DNA of 64,000 nucleotides from JALORV01 sp963780715 (GCA_963780715.1 CAWADK010000010.1:91201-155200), one strand, 5' to 3'. Shown: positions 1 through 13,933, numbered from the stretch's first letter. The notes: generated from the letters alone by a model not told the origin. Numbers and translations: made by a program.

Positions 1-2149
1 CGATGCTGGCGGCTGGCGTTTCCTCACCCGGATGCTGGATGTTGACGAACAACGTCTTGCCGTCGGGTGTCTCGGTGATGCCGGTGATCTCACAATCCTT
101 CGGTCCCACCAGGAAGCGCCGCAGCTTCGTCGATGGCAAGGCCGCGCCGACGTAGGTCTGCACCTGCTTGGTGGCACCAGTCTGGTCCGTATTCGTGATC
201 ATCTTGACGCCGCCGTCGCCGACCTGCCCGGGTAGTGCCGCGAGCAGCATGCAGTTGGTCACGTCGGTATAGGCACCGTCGTCGGTCTGTATCCAGCAGA
301 CGTTTGTCGCCTTGCTGAACCACAGGCCGTCGGGACTGGAGAAGTCGTTCTCGGCAGTCAGTCCCGAGACGTTCACATTGGCCGCATCAGCGCCTGCGCG
401 TGCGCCGAACAGGAAAATGTCCCAGTTGAATATCAGCGCCTCCGGCGAGCTTTCCTTCCAGCGGACGATGTGGCCGTTCGGATTGCCGCGCTGGGCCGTG
501 CCGTTCGTGCGCGCGTCGTTGTAGTGGCGCGGATTGGCCGCATCGGTCGCCGCCAGCGTGCGCAGCGTCGCGTTGTTGTTGGTGAGCGTCATATAGACGT
601 CGCCGGTGAGCGGATCGACCGCGCCCCACTCGGGCCGGTCCATCTTCGTCGCGCCCTGCGCATCCGCGGCGAGCCGCGCATTGATCAGTACGTCGGCCTG
701 GTCGGCAAACGCATAGGCCGCATTGGCAGCCGTCACATTCCCGACACCAAACGTGAGTTCCAGCCACTGACCGGTGCCATCGGCATTGAACTTCGCGGCG
801 TAGAGCTTGCCGGCATCGAGGTACTTGTCGCCGGCGGTTAGGCCCAGCGTCGCATCGGCCGGATCCCACAGCGCCGTCGATACGTACTTGTAGATGTACT
901 CGTTGCGCGAATCGCAGCCCATGTAGAAAACGATCGGCTTGCCGGCAGCCGGCCTGGCGACCCAGGCCCCTTCGTGGGCGAAGCGGCCCATCGCGGTGCG
1001 CTTCTTCGGTGTCGAGGTGGGATTGAACGGATCAATCTCGACGTTCCAGCCGTAGGTGTTCGGGCCGTTGCGATAGTCGTCGACCGCAGTCGCTCCCTTG
1101 ACCTCGGCGTTCCAGCGGCCGTAGAGGTTGTCGGTCGTGTCAGGAGTGACGGTGGCCCAGAGTTCGCGGCCATTGCCGGCGACGCCATAGCGGGCCAGGG
1201 ACGCCAGTTCCTTGGCGGAGCGATTGGGGTTATCGGTGGCGGTCACGCGACGGAAATAGCCGGCCCAGTTCTCCTCGCACGCGAGATACGTGTTCCAGGG
1301 CGTGTAACCGTGCGCGCAATCGTTGACGGTGCCGCGCGTGCGGGTGCCATTGGTCGAATACTTGGTGACCATGTATGACGTGCCGCCCGCCGGACCCGAG
1401 ATGATCATCTCGGTCAAGGTGTGGACACGCCGGTTGAATGTGGAGTCCTGCTTGTAAGTCCAGGCGCCGCCACCGGCCGCGCGATTGACCTCGACGACAC
1501 TGACGCCGTGGATGTAGAACTCGCGCAGCACCTCGTCGGCCACCGTGCGCGCGCCGGCAACGATCGTCTGGCCGGCGGGATGCAGGAAGGCTGGTGTGAT
1601 CGCCTCGTGGTTCATCACCAGCAGGCCGCGATCGTTCGACGTTACGCTGTACTGGCCGTTGGCGCCGAGGCCGTAGTACTGGATCGCATCGTGATGATCA
1701 CCCGCACGCCGGTCATAGGTCGCGGCCGCATCCGTGCCGTTGTTGGCATAGGCCGGAACTCCCGCCGCGATCGGATCGCCGAGCCGATACAACACGCTTG
1801 CGGTGTATCCCGCCGGAACCGCCAGCGCATCGGCCACCGACTTCGATACCGCGGAAAAGCTCAGCGCAGTCGGTCGGGCGGGCGCCGGGGGCGTAGGAGC
1901 GGGTGTCGGTGTCGGTGTCGGTGTCGGTGCCGGAGCCGGAGCTGGAGCCGGCACGAGCGTCGAGACAATGTCGTCGCTGCCACCGCAGCCCGCCAGCAGG
2001 CCCGACGCGCCGATGAACGACAGCGACGCGGCGCCGAAACCGCCGCGCAGCAACTTGCGCCGTGCGGGGTCCTGCAGGCGCTGCTCGATCAGTTCGTTGA
2101 TGTGGGGATTGGACGAAGTATTGGTGACGACGTCATCGTCATGCAGCAT
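1..2149 (-). CDS. phoX: PhoX-family alkaline phosphatase (DUF839), Tat-type lipoprotein, 3' end beyond the window
   Basis: PhoX enzymes are calcium-dependent exported phosphatases that release phosphate from organic esters. The frame is open for 716 codons from ATG at 2149 to the left edge, where it reads TLFVNIQHPGE, a segment typical of the PhoX C-terminal region, so only a short tail is probably missing. The N-terminus has a twin-arginine signal (RRKLLRGGFGAASLSFIG, from residue 30) ending in a lipobox (LLAGC, Cys55), so export by Tat and lipid anchoring is inferred. A Pro/Ala/Thr-rich linker follows at residues 67-84, encoded by a hexanucleotide array. A possible Pho box lies about 85 bp upstream. 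Family assignment is firm; the lipid anchor is inferred from sequence. Confidence 0.9.
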   Translation of the reverse strand, partial: MLHDDDVVTNTSSNPHINELIEQRLQDPARRKLLRGGFGAASLSFIGASGLLAGCGGSDDIVSTLVPAPAPAPAPTPTPTPTPAPTPPAPARPTALSFSAVSKSVADALAVPAGYTASVLYRLGDPIAAGVPAYANNGTDAAATYDRRAGDHHDAIQYYGLGANGQYSVTSNDRGLLVMNHEAITPAFLHPAGQTIVAGARTVADEVLREFYIHGVSVVEVNRAAGGGAWTYKQDSTFNRRVHTLTEMIISGPAGGTSYMVTKYSTNGTRTRGTVNDCAHGYTPWNTYLACEENWAGYFRRVTATDNPNRSAKELASLARYGVAGNGRELWATVTPDTTDNLYGRWNAEVKGATAVDDYRNGPNTYGWNVEIDPFNPTSTPKKRTAMGRFAHEGAWVARPAAGKPIVFYMGCDSRNEYIYKYVSTALWDPADATLGLTAGDKYLDAGKLYAAKFNADGTGQWLELTFGVGNVTAANAAYAFADQADVLINARLAADAQGATKMDRPEWGAVDPLTGDVYMTLTNNNATLRTLAATDAANPRHYNDARTNGTAQRGNPNGHIVRWKESSPEALIFNWDIFLFGARAGADAANVNVSGLTAENDFSSPDGLWFSKATNVCWIQTDDGAYTDVTNCMLLAALPGQVGDGGVKMITNTDQTGATKQVQTYVGAALPSTKLRRFLVGPKDCEITGITETPDGKTLFVNIQHPGEETPAASI
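1902..1949. repeat. hexanucleotide array coding for the Pro-Thr/Pro-Ala linker of PhoX
   Basis: Eight consecutive 6-bp units: four exact GGTGTC, then GGTGCC, GGAGCC, GGAGCT and GGAGCC. On the minus strand they encode alternating Pro with Ala or Thr between the signal peptide and the catalytic part of PhoX. Because the unit is six bases, length changes would keep the reading frame. Confidence 0.85.
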
Positions 2150-2233
2150 GGGCAATGCCTCCGGGTGCGGGTCAAGCGGGTTGCGGAAAGGCGCGAGTGT
2201 CGCGATGTCCGGTGACCGACGCGTTTCGAGTTG

Positions 2234-2251
2234 ATGAAACCCTCATGACGT
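2234..2251 (-). promoter_or_regulatory. possible Pho box upstream of phoX
   Basis: On the coding strand of phoX there are two 7-base half-sites, ACGTCAT and GTTTCAT, separated by four bases. This gives the 11-base period of PhoB sites (CTGTCAT-N4-CTGTCAC), with about 10 of 14 positions matching. It lies about 85 bp before the phoX start. A weaker plus-strand match (GTGTCAT-N4-GAGTCAC) is at 2305-2322. PhoB control of phoX is well known elsewhere; here it is inferred. Confidence 0.35.
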
Positions 2252-2459
2252 AGGGTCTTAGCGGCGACTTCCGAATGCACTTGAAGAAACGGCGACAAGT
2301 TCCCGTGTCATCTGGGAGTCACCGGACCTCCCTACCCTGCGTTCCTCATGGTGCGATGGTTTCAGTTCAAGGTCGCGTTGTGGGGCTCAACGAGCGCGAC
2401 GACGCTCCGTTCAGCCGGCGCGATCGATCCCCGGCTGGCGCTGCCGTCCTTCGACGCAA

Positions 2460-4319
2460 ATGCCGAGGCGCCGGACGAGCCACCTTCGCAGCAGCTACCG
2501 CGCGATCTTCATCTCTGACATCCATCTCGGCACGCGCGGCTGCAAGGCTTCCTTCCTGCTCGACTTCCTGCGCCACAACGAGTCTGACACGCTCTACCTC
2601 GTTGGCGACATCATCGACGGCTGGGCACTGAAGAAGTCGTTTCACTGGCCGCAGTCGCACAACGACATCGTGCAGAAGGTACTGCGCAAGGCGCGCAAGG
2701 GCACGCACGTCGTCTATATCCCGGGCAACCACGACGAAGTCGGCCGGCAGTTCGCCGGACTGGACTTCGGACAGGTGGCGATCCGCCAGGATGCCGTGCA
2801 CACACTGCGCGACGGGCGACGCCTGTGGGTCGTGCACGGTGACTTTGCCGACGGCGTGATGCTGCATGCCCGCTGGCTGGCCTACGTCGGCGACTCGCTC
2901 TATGACTTCGTCCTCTGGCTCAACAATCACTTCAACCGTGTTCGCGTGAGGCTCGGACTGCCCTACTGGAGCCTGTCCCAGTACCTCAAGCACCGCGTCA
3001 AGAATGCCGTCAGCTTCATCACCGGATTCGAGCAGGTACTGCTGCGCGAGGCGCGCCGTCATGGCTATGACGGCGTCGTCTGCGGGCACATCCACAAGGC
3101 CGAGATCCGGCCGATCGACGGCCTGCTTTACTGCAACGACGGCGACTGGGTCGAGAGCCTGACCGCGCTGGTCGAGACGCACGAGGGCGAACTGCGCATC
3201 GTCACCTGGGATCGCCAGCTCGCGCCCGCCCTGTCTGCGGTGCACTGGAACGACGAAGGCGAAGTCGCGATCACCGCCCACCTCTCCCCTCCCCGACAAG
3301 GCGCTCGCATGAAAGTGATTACCGTCACCGATGCCTGGCATCCGCAGGTCAACGGCGTGGTGCGCACGATCGAGGCCACCAACCGCGAGCTGGCGCTCGC
3401 CGGCCACACGACCGCGGTGATCACGCCACTGTCGTTTCCCTCGGTGCCTTGCCCCGGCTATCGCGAGATCCGCCTGTCGCTGTGGCCCGCCCGTCGCCTT
3501 GCGGCTCTGCTCGAACAGGAGCTTGCCGGTGCGGCGGATGCCGCCATCCATATCGCCACCGAGGGACCGCTCGGACAGGCCGCGCGGCGCTACTGCCGCA
3601 AGCGGGACCTTTCGTTCACGACGGCTTACCACACGCGCTTTCCACAGTACCTCGCCGCGATGTTCCGCATCCCCGAACGCTGGACCTATCGCTTCCTGCG
3701 CCACTTCCACGGCCCTGCCGCGTCCGTGATGGCGCCCACGCCGACGGTCGAACGCGAACTGCGAAGCAACGGCCTCGCAAACGTGTCGCTGTGGACACGC
3801 GGCGTCGACCTCGACACCTTCACTCCACGCGAGCCACTCTTCAGCGACCTCAGGCGTCCGGTCTTCCTGTACGTCGGACGGGTCTCGGTCGAGAAGAACA
3901 TCCAGGCGTTTCTCGCGCTCGACCTGCCCGGCACCAAGGTCGTGGCCGGGATCGGGCCGGCACTTGAAACGCTGACACGGCGCTTCCCGGAAGTGCGCTT
4001 CGTCGGCGTGCTCGACCCGGAGCGTCTGGCGCGGCTCTACAGCACGGCGGACGTCTTCGTGTTCCCCAGCCGCACCGACACGTTCGGGCTGGTCATGCTC
4101 GAAGCGCTGGCCTGCGGGACACCGGTGGCAGCGTTTCCGGTGCAGGGACCGATCGATGTCGTCGGCGGTTCATCGGTCGCCGTGCTCGACGAGGACCTGC
4201 GCAAGGCGGCGCTGCACGCGCTGCGCATCGATCGAAGCGAGTGCCGCAACTATGCGGAGCGCTACTCCTGGCGCGCGGCGACGGCGCAGTTCATCGCGCT
4301 GCAGAAGCCGCTCGGCTGA
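2460..4319 (+). CDS. fusion of LpxH-like metallophosphatase and GT4-type glycosyltransferase
   Basis: A single 619-residue frame holds two enzymes usually encoded by neighbouring genes. Residues 14-255 are a calcineurin-type phosphatase of the UDP-2,3-diacylglucosamine pyrophosphatase-like family: SDIHLG (D20, H22), GDIIDGW (D50), GNHDE (N90, H91), H126 and GHIHKAE (H210, H212) supply the two-metal site. From Met284 the protein is a family-4 glycosyltransferase: MKVITVTDAWHPQVNGVVRT, a YVGRVSVEKN nucleotide-binding start near residue 465, and SRTDTFGLVMLEAL in the donor-sugar region. No stop separates the halves. Met284 is preceded by a weak AAGG, so an internal start is possible. Roles in lipid A or glycolipid metabolism are inferred from family. 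Confidence 0.82.
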   Translation: MPRRRTSHLRSSYRAIFISDIHLGTRGCKASFLLDFLRHNESDTLYLVGDIIDGWALKKSFHWPQSHNDIVQKVLRKARKGTHVVYIPGNHDEVGRQFAGLDFGQVAIRQDAVHTLRDGRRLWVVHGDFADGVMLHARWLAYVGDSLYDFVLWLNNHFNRVRVRLGLPYWSLSQYLKHRVKNAVSFITGFEQVLLREARRHGYDGVVCGHIHKAEIRPIDGLLYCNDGDWVESLTALVETHEGELRIVTWDRQLAPALSAVHWNDEGEVAITAHLSPPRQGARMKVITVTDAWHPQVNGVVRTIEATNRELALAGHTTAVITPLSFPSVPCPGYREIRLSLWPARRLAALLEQELAGAADAAIHIATEGPLGQAARRYCRKRDLSFTTAYHTRFPQYLAAMFRIPERWTYRFLRHFHGPAASVMAPTPTVERELRSNGLANVSLWTRGVDLDTFTPREPLFSDLRRPVFLYVGRVSVEKNIQAFLALDLPGTKVVAGIGPALETLTRRFPEVRFVGVLDPERLARLYSTADVFVFPSRTDTFGLVMLEALACGTPVAAFPVQGPIDVVGGSSVAVLDEDLRKAALHALRIDRSECRNYAERYSWRAATAQFIALQKPLG

Positions 4320-4511
4320 GGACGACGACGACCGCGTTGCGGCACGCCACCGGCTGACGCCGCGCACACCGTCGCTCGAGGTCTCGAAAGGTCCGACGAG
4401 CTGCCGTTCGAAGAGCGGACCCGCAAGCGAAGGCCGTACGACGGGTCCGACTACGTCGCCAGCGGGCGCCACGCAGTCGTGTCGACTGCGCGCCGCGTAC
4501 CATGCCCGGTC

Positions 4512-5864
4512 TCAGTGGTGCACGACCGCGCCGACGCGGCTTGCGAGTCGCTGCGCCATCGCCTCGGCGATTTCGGGCTCGGCGGCCTCGACCATCACGC
4601 GCAGCACCGGCTCGGTGCCCGAGGGCCGGATCAGCACGCGCCCGGCGCCCCTCAGTTCGCGCTCGACGACCGACATTTCGTCGACCAGCGGCGCATAGGA
4701 CTTCCAGTCGAAGCCGCGCTCGATGCGCGCGTTGACCAGCGCCTGCGGCAGCAGCACAAGGTCGGAGGTCAACTCGGCCAGTGTCTTGCCACTGCGGCGT
4801 ATCGCGGCCAGCACCTGCAGCGCGCTGACCGTGCCATCGCCGGTGGTGTGGCAGTCAAGGCACAGCAGGTGGCCCGACCCTTCGCCGCCGTACAGCCACC
4901 CTTTCTCCTCCAGCATTTCGAGGACGTAGCGATCTCCGACCTTGGCGCGCGCGAATCCGATGCCAAGCTCGCCAAAGCGCCGCTCGAGCGCGTAGTTGGT
5001 CATCAGGGTGCCGACGGCACCGGCCACCTTTCCCTGACGCATGCGGTCGCGCACGATGACGTACAGCAGTTCGTCGCCGTTGTAGAGGCGGCCGTCAGCG
5101 TCACAGATCAGCACGCGGTCGGCGTCGCCATCGAGCGCGATGCCGAGATCCGCTTCGGCCGCCTGCACGGCATGCGCCAGTTGCTCGCCGTAGAGCGCGC
5201 CGACGCCGTCGTTGATGTTCATGCCGTTGGGCGACGCGCCGTGCCAGACGACGTCGGCACCGAGTTCGTGGAACACGTGCGGCGCCACGTGGTAGGCCGC
5301 ACCGTTGGCGCTGTCGACGACGACCTTCAGCCCCTTGAGGTCGAATTCGTTCGGAAACGTGCGCTTGCAGAACTCGATGTAGCGTCCTGCCGCATCTTCG
5401 AGGCGGCGGACCTTGCCCAGGCGGCGCGCCTCGACGCAGTGCCACGGCTGGTCGAGTTCGCGTTCGATTTCGGCCTCGAGCGCGTCGGGCAGCTTGGTCC
5501 CGCGCGCCGAAAAGAACTTGATGCCGTTGTCCGGATAAGGATTGTGCGAAGCGCTGATGACAATGCCGGCGTCGAGCCGCAGCGCGCGCGTCAGGTAGGC
5601 CACGGCCGGCGTCGGCAACGGGCCCGACAGCACGACGTCCACCCCCGCGCTCGAGAAGCCGGCTTCGAGCGCGGCCTCCAGCATGTAACCGGAGATGCGC
5701 GTGTCCTTGCCGATCAGCACCGATGGGCGACCGGCGCCGCCCTCGGCCTTGCGCGCCAGCACGCGGCCCGCCGCCTGCCCGAGCCGCAGCACGAACTCGG
5801 GCGTGATCGGGTCCTCGCCCACCGTGCCACGCACGCCATCGGTGCCGAAATACTTGCGCGTCAT
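4512..5864 (-). CDS. glmM: phosphoglucosamine mutase
   Basis: GlmM converts glucosamine-6-phosphate to glucosamine-1-phosphate on the way to UDP-GlcNAc for peptidoglycan and lipopolysaccharide. The 450-residue protein begins MTRKYFGTDGVRGTVGEDPI and has the phosphoserine loop VISASHNPYPDNGIKFFS, the metal loop ALDGDADRV and the C-terminal phosphate-binding RPSGTEPVLRVMVE. The start at 5864 is preceded by GGAGG and overlaps the folP stop in ATGA, so the two are probably translationally coupled. The order ftsH-folP-glmM is the classic proteobacterial one. The 192 bp beyond its stop, facing the fusion gene, show no recognisable feature. Confidence 0.97.
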   Translation of the reverse strand: MTRKYFGTDGVRGTVGEDPITPEFVLRLGQAAGRVLARKAEGGAGRPSVLIGKDTRISGYMLEAALEAGFSSAGVDVVLSGPLPTPAVAYLTRALRLDAGIVISASHNPYPDNGIKFFSARGTKLPDALEAEIERELDQPWHCVEARRLGKVRRLEDAAGRYIEFCKRTFPNEFDLKGLKVVVDSANGAAYHVAPHVFHELGADVVWHGASPNGMNINDGVGALYGEQLAHAVQAAEADLGIALDGDADRVLICDADGRLYNGDELLYVIVRDRMRQGKVAGAVGTLMTNYALERRFGELGIGFARAKVGDRYVLEMLEEKGWLYGGEGSGHLLCLDCHTTGDGTVSALQVLAAIRRSGKTLAELTSDLVLLPQALVNARIERGFDWKSYAPLVDEMSVVERELRGAGRVLIRPSGTEPVLRVMVEAAEPEIAEAMAQRLASRVGAVVHH

Positions 5865-6730
5865 CTCTTCTGTCCTCCCGTGGTGGCAGCCCACACCTGC
5901 AGCGCATCGCGCGTCGCCGCGACGTCGTGTACGCGCACGATACGCGCGCCGCGCTCGACCGCCAGCACTGCCGCCGCAACCGACCCCGCGACACGATCAT
6001 CCACCGCACGGCCCGTGGCTGCACCGAGCATCGACTTGCGCGACAGACCCACCAGCACCGGACGGCCAATGGCCTGCAGCGCTGGCAACCGACGCAGCAA
6101 TGTGAAATTGTGCTCCACCGACTTGCCGAAACCGAAGCCCGGATCAACGGCGATCCGACAGAAATCGATGCCGGCGTTCGCCAGGTCGGCGACACGTCCG
6201 CGCAGGAACGCGGTCACTTCCGCCACGACATCGTCGTACTGCGGTTCGCTCTGCATCGTCCGCGGCGAACCCTGCATGTGCATCAGCACGAGGCCGCAGT
6301 CGCTCCCGCGTACCGCCTCCAGCGCTCCCTGCGTGCGGAATGCCCGCACATCGTTGATCACGGCCGCCCCGGCCGCCAGCGCAGCGCGCATGACCTCCGG
6401 CTTGCTGGTGTCCACGGAAATCGGCACGTGACCGGATCGCAGCGCCTCGACCAGCGGCAGCACCCGGTCCATCTCTTCCATCTCGGAAACGTCGGCGGCA
6501 CCCGGCCGGGTGGACTCGCCACCGATGTCGAGCAGGTCGGCGCCTTCCTCGATCAGCCGCTCGGCATGTGCGAGCGCGGCGGGGGCGGACAGGTAACGCC
6601 CACCGTCGGAGAACGAGTCGGGCGTCACGTTGACGATGCCCATGATCAGGGGCCGGGCGAGGTCAATGACCCTGCCGGCAACCGACCAAGTCGCCGACAG
6701 TTCAAACGGCGTCGACGATCGTTTGCTCAT
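5861..6730 (-). CDS. folP: dihydropteroate synthase
   Basis: FolP condenses 6-hydroxymethyl-dihydropterin pyrophosphate with p-aminobenzoate in folate synthesis; it is the sulfonamide target. The 289-residue product has the signature LIMGIVNVTPDSFSDGG, the second pterin motif DIGGESTRPGA and the C-terminal RVHDVAATRDAL. The chosen start (MSKRSSTPFEL) sits just after the ftsH terminator; longer upstream reading would run through ftsH. Its stop overlaps the glmM start by four bases. Confidence 0.96.
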   Translation of the reverse strand: MSKRSSTPFELSATWSVAGRVIDLARPLIMGIVNVTPDSFSDGGRYLSAPAALAHAERLIEEGADLLDIGGESTRPGAADVSEMEEMDRVLPLVEALRSGHVPISVDTSKPEVMRAALAAGAAVINDVRAFRTQGALEAVRGSDCGLVLMHMQGSPRTMQSEPQYDDVVAEVTAFLRGRVADLANAGIDFCRIAVDPGFGFGKSVEHNFTLLRRLPALQAIGRPVLVGLSRKSMLGAATGRAVDDRVAGSVAAAVLAVERGARIVRVHDVAATRDALQVWAATTGGQKR

Positions 6731-6749
6731 CCGGGAATTGTAGACACGC

Positions 6750-6779
6750 AAAAAAAGAGGCCGGACGGGCCGGCCTCTC
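6750..6779 (-). terminator. Rho-independent terminator after ftsH
   Basis: On the minus strand AGAGGCCGG pairs with CCGGCCTCT around a five-base loop and runs into seven T residues. It lies between the ftsH stop and the folP start, so folP-glmM may need read-through or its own promoter. Confidence 0.85.
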
Positions 6780-6798
6780 ATTGCGCGATCGATTTCGC

Positions 6799-8684
<1,886 letters not shown>

Positions 8685-8816
8685 GAAGGACTCCTAGGGG
8701 ACGCGCACCGCCGAATCAGCGGACCGGCCCGGCAAAATGATCAGGAAATCAGGGCAATAGAGCCGTCGTACCGTTGCGCAAGCATTCTAATCCCCGCGCC
8801 CGCCCGACTAGGACAA

Positions 8817-8845
8817 GTTGGGGGCGAACGTGGCATCAATTCAAG
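8817..8845 (-). promoter_or_regulatory. possible sigma-32 (heat-shock) promoter for ftsH
   Basis: On the minus strand CTTGAA (overlapping the rlmE stop codon) is followed after 15 bases by CCCCCAAC. This resembles the sigma-32 consensus CTTGAAA-N11-16-CCCCATNT. It is about 130 bp before the ftsH start. Heat-shock control of ftsH is established in E. coli; here it is inferred from the match. Confidence 0.4.
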
Positions 8846-9524
8846 GCCCGGCCTCATCGCCGTCCGGGTCTTTCTGGACGGGGCGGACACCCCGCGCCAG
8901 CAGGTAGACCTCGGCCGAGGACTCCCGCGATGCGGCGGGCTTCCGCGTCGAGACACTGCGGAACGTCCGCTTCAGGTGTTCGACATACTGGCTATAACCG
9001 CTGCCCTGGAAGGCTTTGACGAGGAAAACGCCGTCCGGTTTCAGGTGTTTGGCGGCAAAATCCGCGGCCAGTTCGGCCACGAGGAGGCTGCGCGCCGCAT
9101 CGGCCGCGGCCACCCCCGACAGGTTGGGCGCCATGTCCGACAGGACGACATCGACGGCGGCGCCACCCAGCCGCGCGGCAAGCTGCGCTTCGACCTCCTC
9201 ATCACGGAAGTCGCCCTGGATGAAGTCGACGTCCGGCACCGGGTCCATCGGCAGGATGTCGAGCGCGACGATGCGGCCCCTCGGCTTGCCGTCGGGCCCC
9301 GCCAGCCGCTTCCTGACCACCTGGGTCCAGCTGCCCGGCGCGGCACCGAGTTCGACGACGACCATCCCGGGTTTCAGCAGCCGGTCGGTATCGGCAATCT
9401 CCGTCAGCTTGTACGCGGCGCGCGAGCGAAACCCCTCCTGCACCGACCGCTTGACGAAGGGGTCGGTGACATGGCGCTTGATCCACTCGGGATTGGAGCG
9501 ATGTTTCTTCTTCGCCTGCGGCAT
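8841..9524 (-). CDS. rlmE: 23S rRNA (uridine-2'-O)-methyltransferase
   Basis: RlmE (FtsJ/RrmJ) methylates U2552 in the A-loop of 23S rRNA late in 50S assembly, using SAM. The 227-residue product has the SAM-binding ELGAAPGSWTQVV and the K-D-K-E catalytic set: a Lys in RSRAAYKL, Asp in DVVLSDMAPN, Lys in VFLVKAFQG and Glu in SSAEVYLLA. It lies directly upstream of ftsH, as in E. coli, where both are heat-inducible. Its start is divergent from yhbY, 35 bp away. Confidence 0.96.
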   Translation of the reverse strand: MPQAKKKHRSNPEWIKRHVTDPFVKRSVQEGFRSRAAYKLTEIADTDRLLKPGMVVVELGAAPGSWTQVVRKRLAGPDGKPRGRIVALDILPMDPVPDVDFIQGDFRDEEVEAQLAARLGGAAVDVVLSDMAPNLSGVAAADAARSLLVAELAADFAAKHLKPDGVFLVKAFQGSGYSQYVEHLKRTFRSVSTRKPAASRESSAEVYLLARGVRPVQKDPDGDEAGP

Positions 9525-9559
9525 CCGTGGCTAAACTGGAAAAACAAGGAGAGAACACT

Positions 9560-10123
9560 ATGCCCGAGATTCAACTGACCCCGAAGGAACGCCAGGCGCT
9601 GAAGGCACGCGCCCACGGACTCAAGCCTGTCGTGCTGCTCGGCAATTCCGGGTTGAGCGCGCCGGTGATGAAGGAAATCGACCGTGCGCTCGCGTCGCAC
9701 GAACTCATCAAGGTCAAGGTGCCAAGCGACGATCGCGAGGAGCGCGAGTCCCTGTTCGCAGAAGTTGCCGAAGCGCTGTCGGCCGCGCGCGTGCAGTCAA
9801 TTGGCAAGCTGCTGCTGTTCTACCGTCCCGCGCCCGAGGAGAAGGCACCGGCCAGACCCGTCAAGCCAGCCAAGGCTGCCAAATCGGCACGCCCCCGCAC
9901 CGCAGGTGTTGAACGGTCGCCCAAGGCACCGGCGAGAAGGATTGGCACGGCCACACGTGCGAAGACGCCCGGCAAGCCCTCGGCGCCCAAGCGTTCGACG
10001 GCAGATCGGCGTGACGCCGAGCGCGTCAACCGGCCGACGGCACCGCGCCGCGATCCTGGCGCGGCAACGCGTGCCGCCGGGCGAACGAATGTCGCGAAGC
10101 GCGGCGGCGGGCGTGCCCGCTAA
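9560..10123 (+). CDS. yhbY: ribosome assembly RNA-binding protein YhbY with a long basic tail
   Basis: The first 90 or so residues are a complete CRM (YhbY) domain, starting MPEIQLTPKERQALKARAHG and carrying the RNA-binding loop VLLGNSGLS and the IGKLLLFYRP strand. Members associate with pre-50S particles. ATG 9560 is preferred over an in-frame ATG 33 bp upstream because AAGGAG stands in front of it. E. coli YhbY ends after about 97 residues; this protein continues for roughly 90 more, rich in Lys, Arg, Ala and Pro and probably disordered, which may add rRNA affinity. Its gene lies between rlmE and greA on the opposite strand, as in many proteobacteria. Confidence 0.9.
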   Translation: MPEIQLTPKERQALKARAHGLKPVVLLGNSGLSAPVMKEIDRALASHELIKVKVPSDDREERESLFAEVAEALSAARVQSIGKLLLFYRPAPEEKAPARPVKPAKAAKSARPRTAGVERSPKAPARRIGTATRAKTPGKPSAPKRSTADRRDAERVNRPTAPRRDPGAATRAAGRTNVAKRGGGRAR

Positions 10124-10126
10124 CGG

Positions 10127-10603
10127 CTACTGATAGGCGACCGAGACGACGGCGTACTCGCGCTTGCCGACCGGCGCGAGGACCTCGGCCATGTCGCCTT
10201 CGGACTTGCCGATCAACGCGCGCGCGATCGGGCTCGACACCGAGACCAGTCCGGCCTTGATGTCGGCTTCGTCGTCGCCAACGATCTGGTACTTCACGAC
10301 TTCACCCGACGACTGGTCCTCGAGCTCGACGGTCGCACCGAAGACGATGCGACCGGCGGCATCCACCGTCGTCGGGTCGATGATCTGCAGGATGCCGAGC
10401 TTACCTTCGAGTTCCTGGATCCGGCCCTCGATGAAGCCCTGACGCTCGCGCGCGGCGTCGTATTCGGCGTTCTCCGAAAGATCGCCCTTTTCGCGCGCAT
10501 CCTTGATGGCCTGGATGATGGCCGGCCGGTCCACGGCCTTGAGGCGCTGCAATTCGGCCTTGAGCTTCTCGGCGCCACGTGCGGTGATCGGTATGCCCGG
10601 CAT
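10127..10603 (-). CDS. greA: transcription elongation factor GreA
   Basis: GreA enters the RNA polymerase secondary channel and stimulates cleavage of backtracked transcripts. From ATG 10603 the product is 158 residues, the E. coli length. It has the coiled-coil with the acidic tip (ARGAEKLKAEL and EKGDLSENAEYDAARER) and the FKBP-like C-terminal domain (VSVSSPIARALIGKSEGD). AGGAG precedes the start; an in-frame ATG 27 bp upstream has less support. The carB terminator lies just upstream, so greA is probably transcribed from its own promoter or by read-through. The 3' end converges with yhbY. Confidence 0.96.
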   Translation of the reverse strand: MPGIPITARGAEKLKAELQRLKAVDRPAIIQAIKDAREKGDLSENAEYDAARERQGFIEGRIQELEGKLGILQIIDPTTVDAAGRIVFGATVELEDQSSGEVVKYQIVGDDEADIKAGLVSVSSPIARALIGKSEGDMAEVLAPVGKREYAVVSVAYQ

Positions 10604-10621
10604 GTCCTGCGAAATCTCCTG

Positions 10622-10651
10622 GAAAAACAAGGCCCCGGCAATGCCGGGGCC
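10622..10651 (-). terminator. Rho-independent terminator after carB
   Basis: On the minus strand a perfect 9-bp stem (GGCCCCGGC/GCCGGGGCC) with a three-base loop is followed by TTGTTTTT. It separates carB from greA. Confidence 0.85.
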
Positions 10652-10708
10652 GCTGATGCACTCTAGCCAATGCGCCGCGTTCGCGCAACCGGGCGCCGCC
10701 CGGCGGCG

Positions 10709-13919
<3,211 letters not shown>

Positions 13920-13933
<14 letters not shown>

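Noticed and set aside
1902..1949. Microsatellite as a phase-variation switch for phoX
   Set aside because: Units are six bases, so slippage keeps the frame and would only alter linker length.
4320..4511. Possible small gene between the fusion gene and glmM
   Set aside because: Open stretches exist in several frames but without a ribosome site, family similarity or codon bias.
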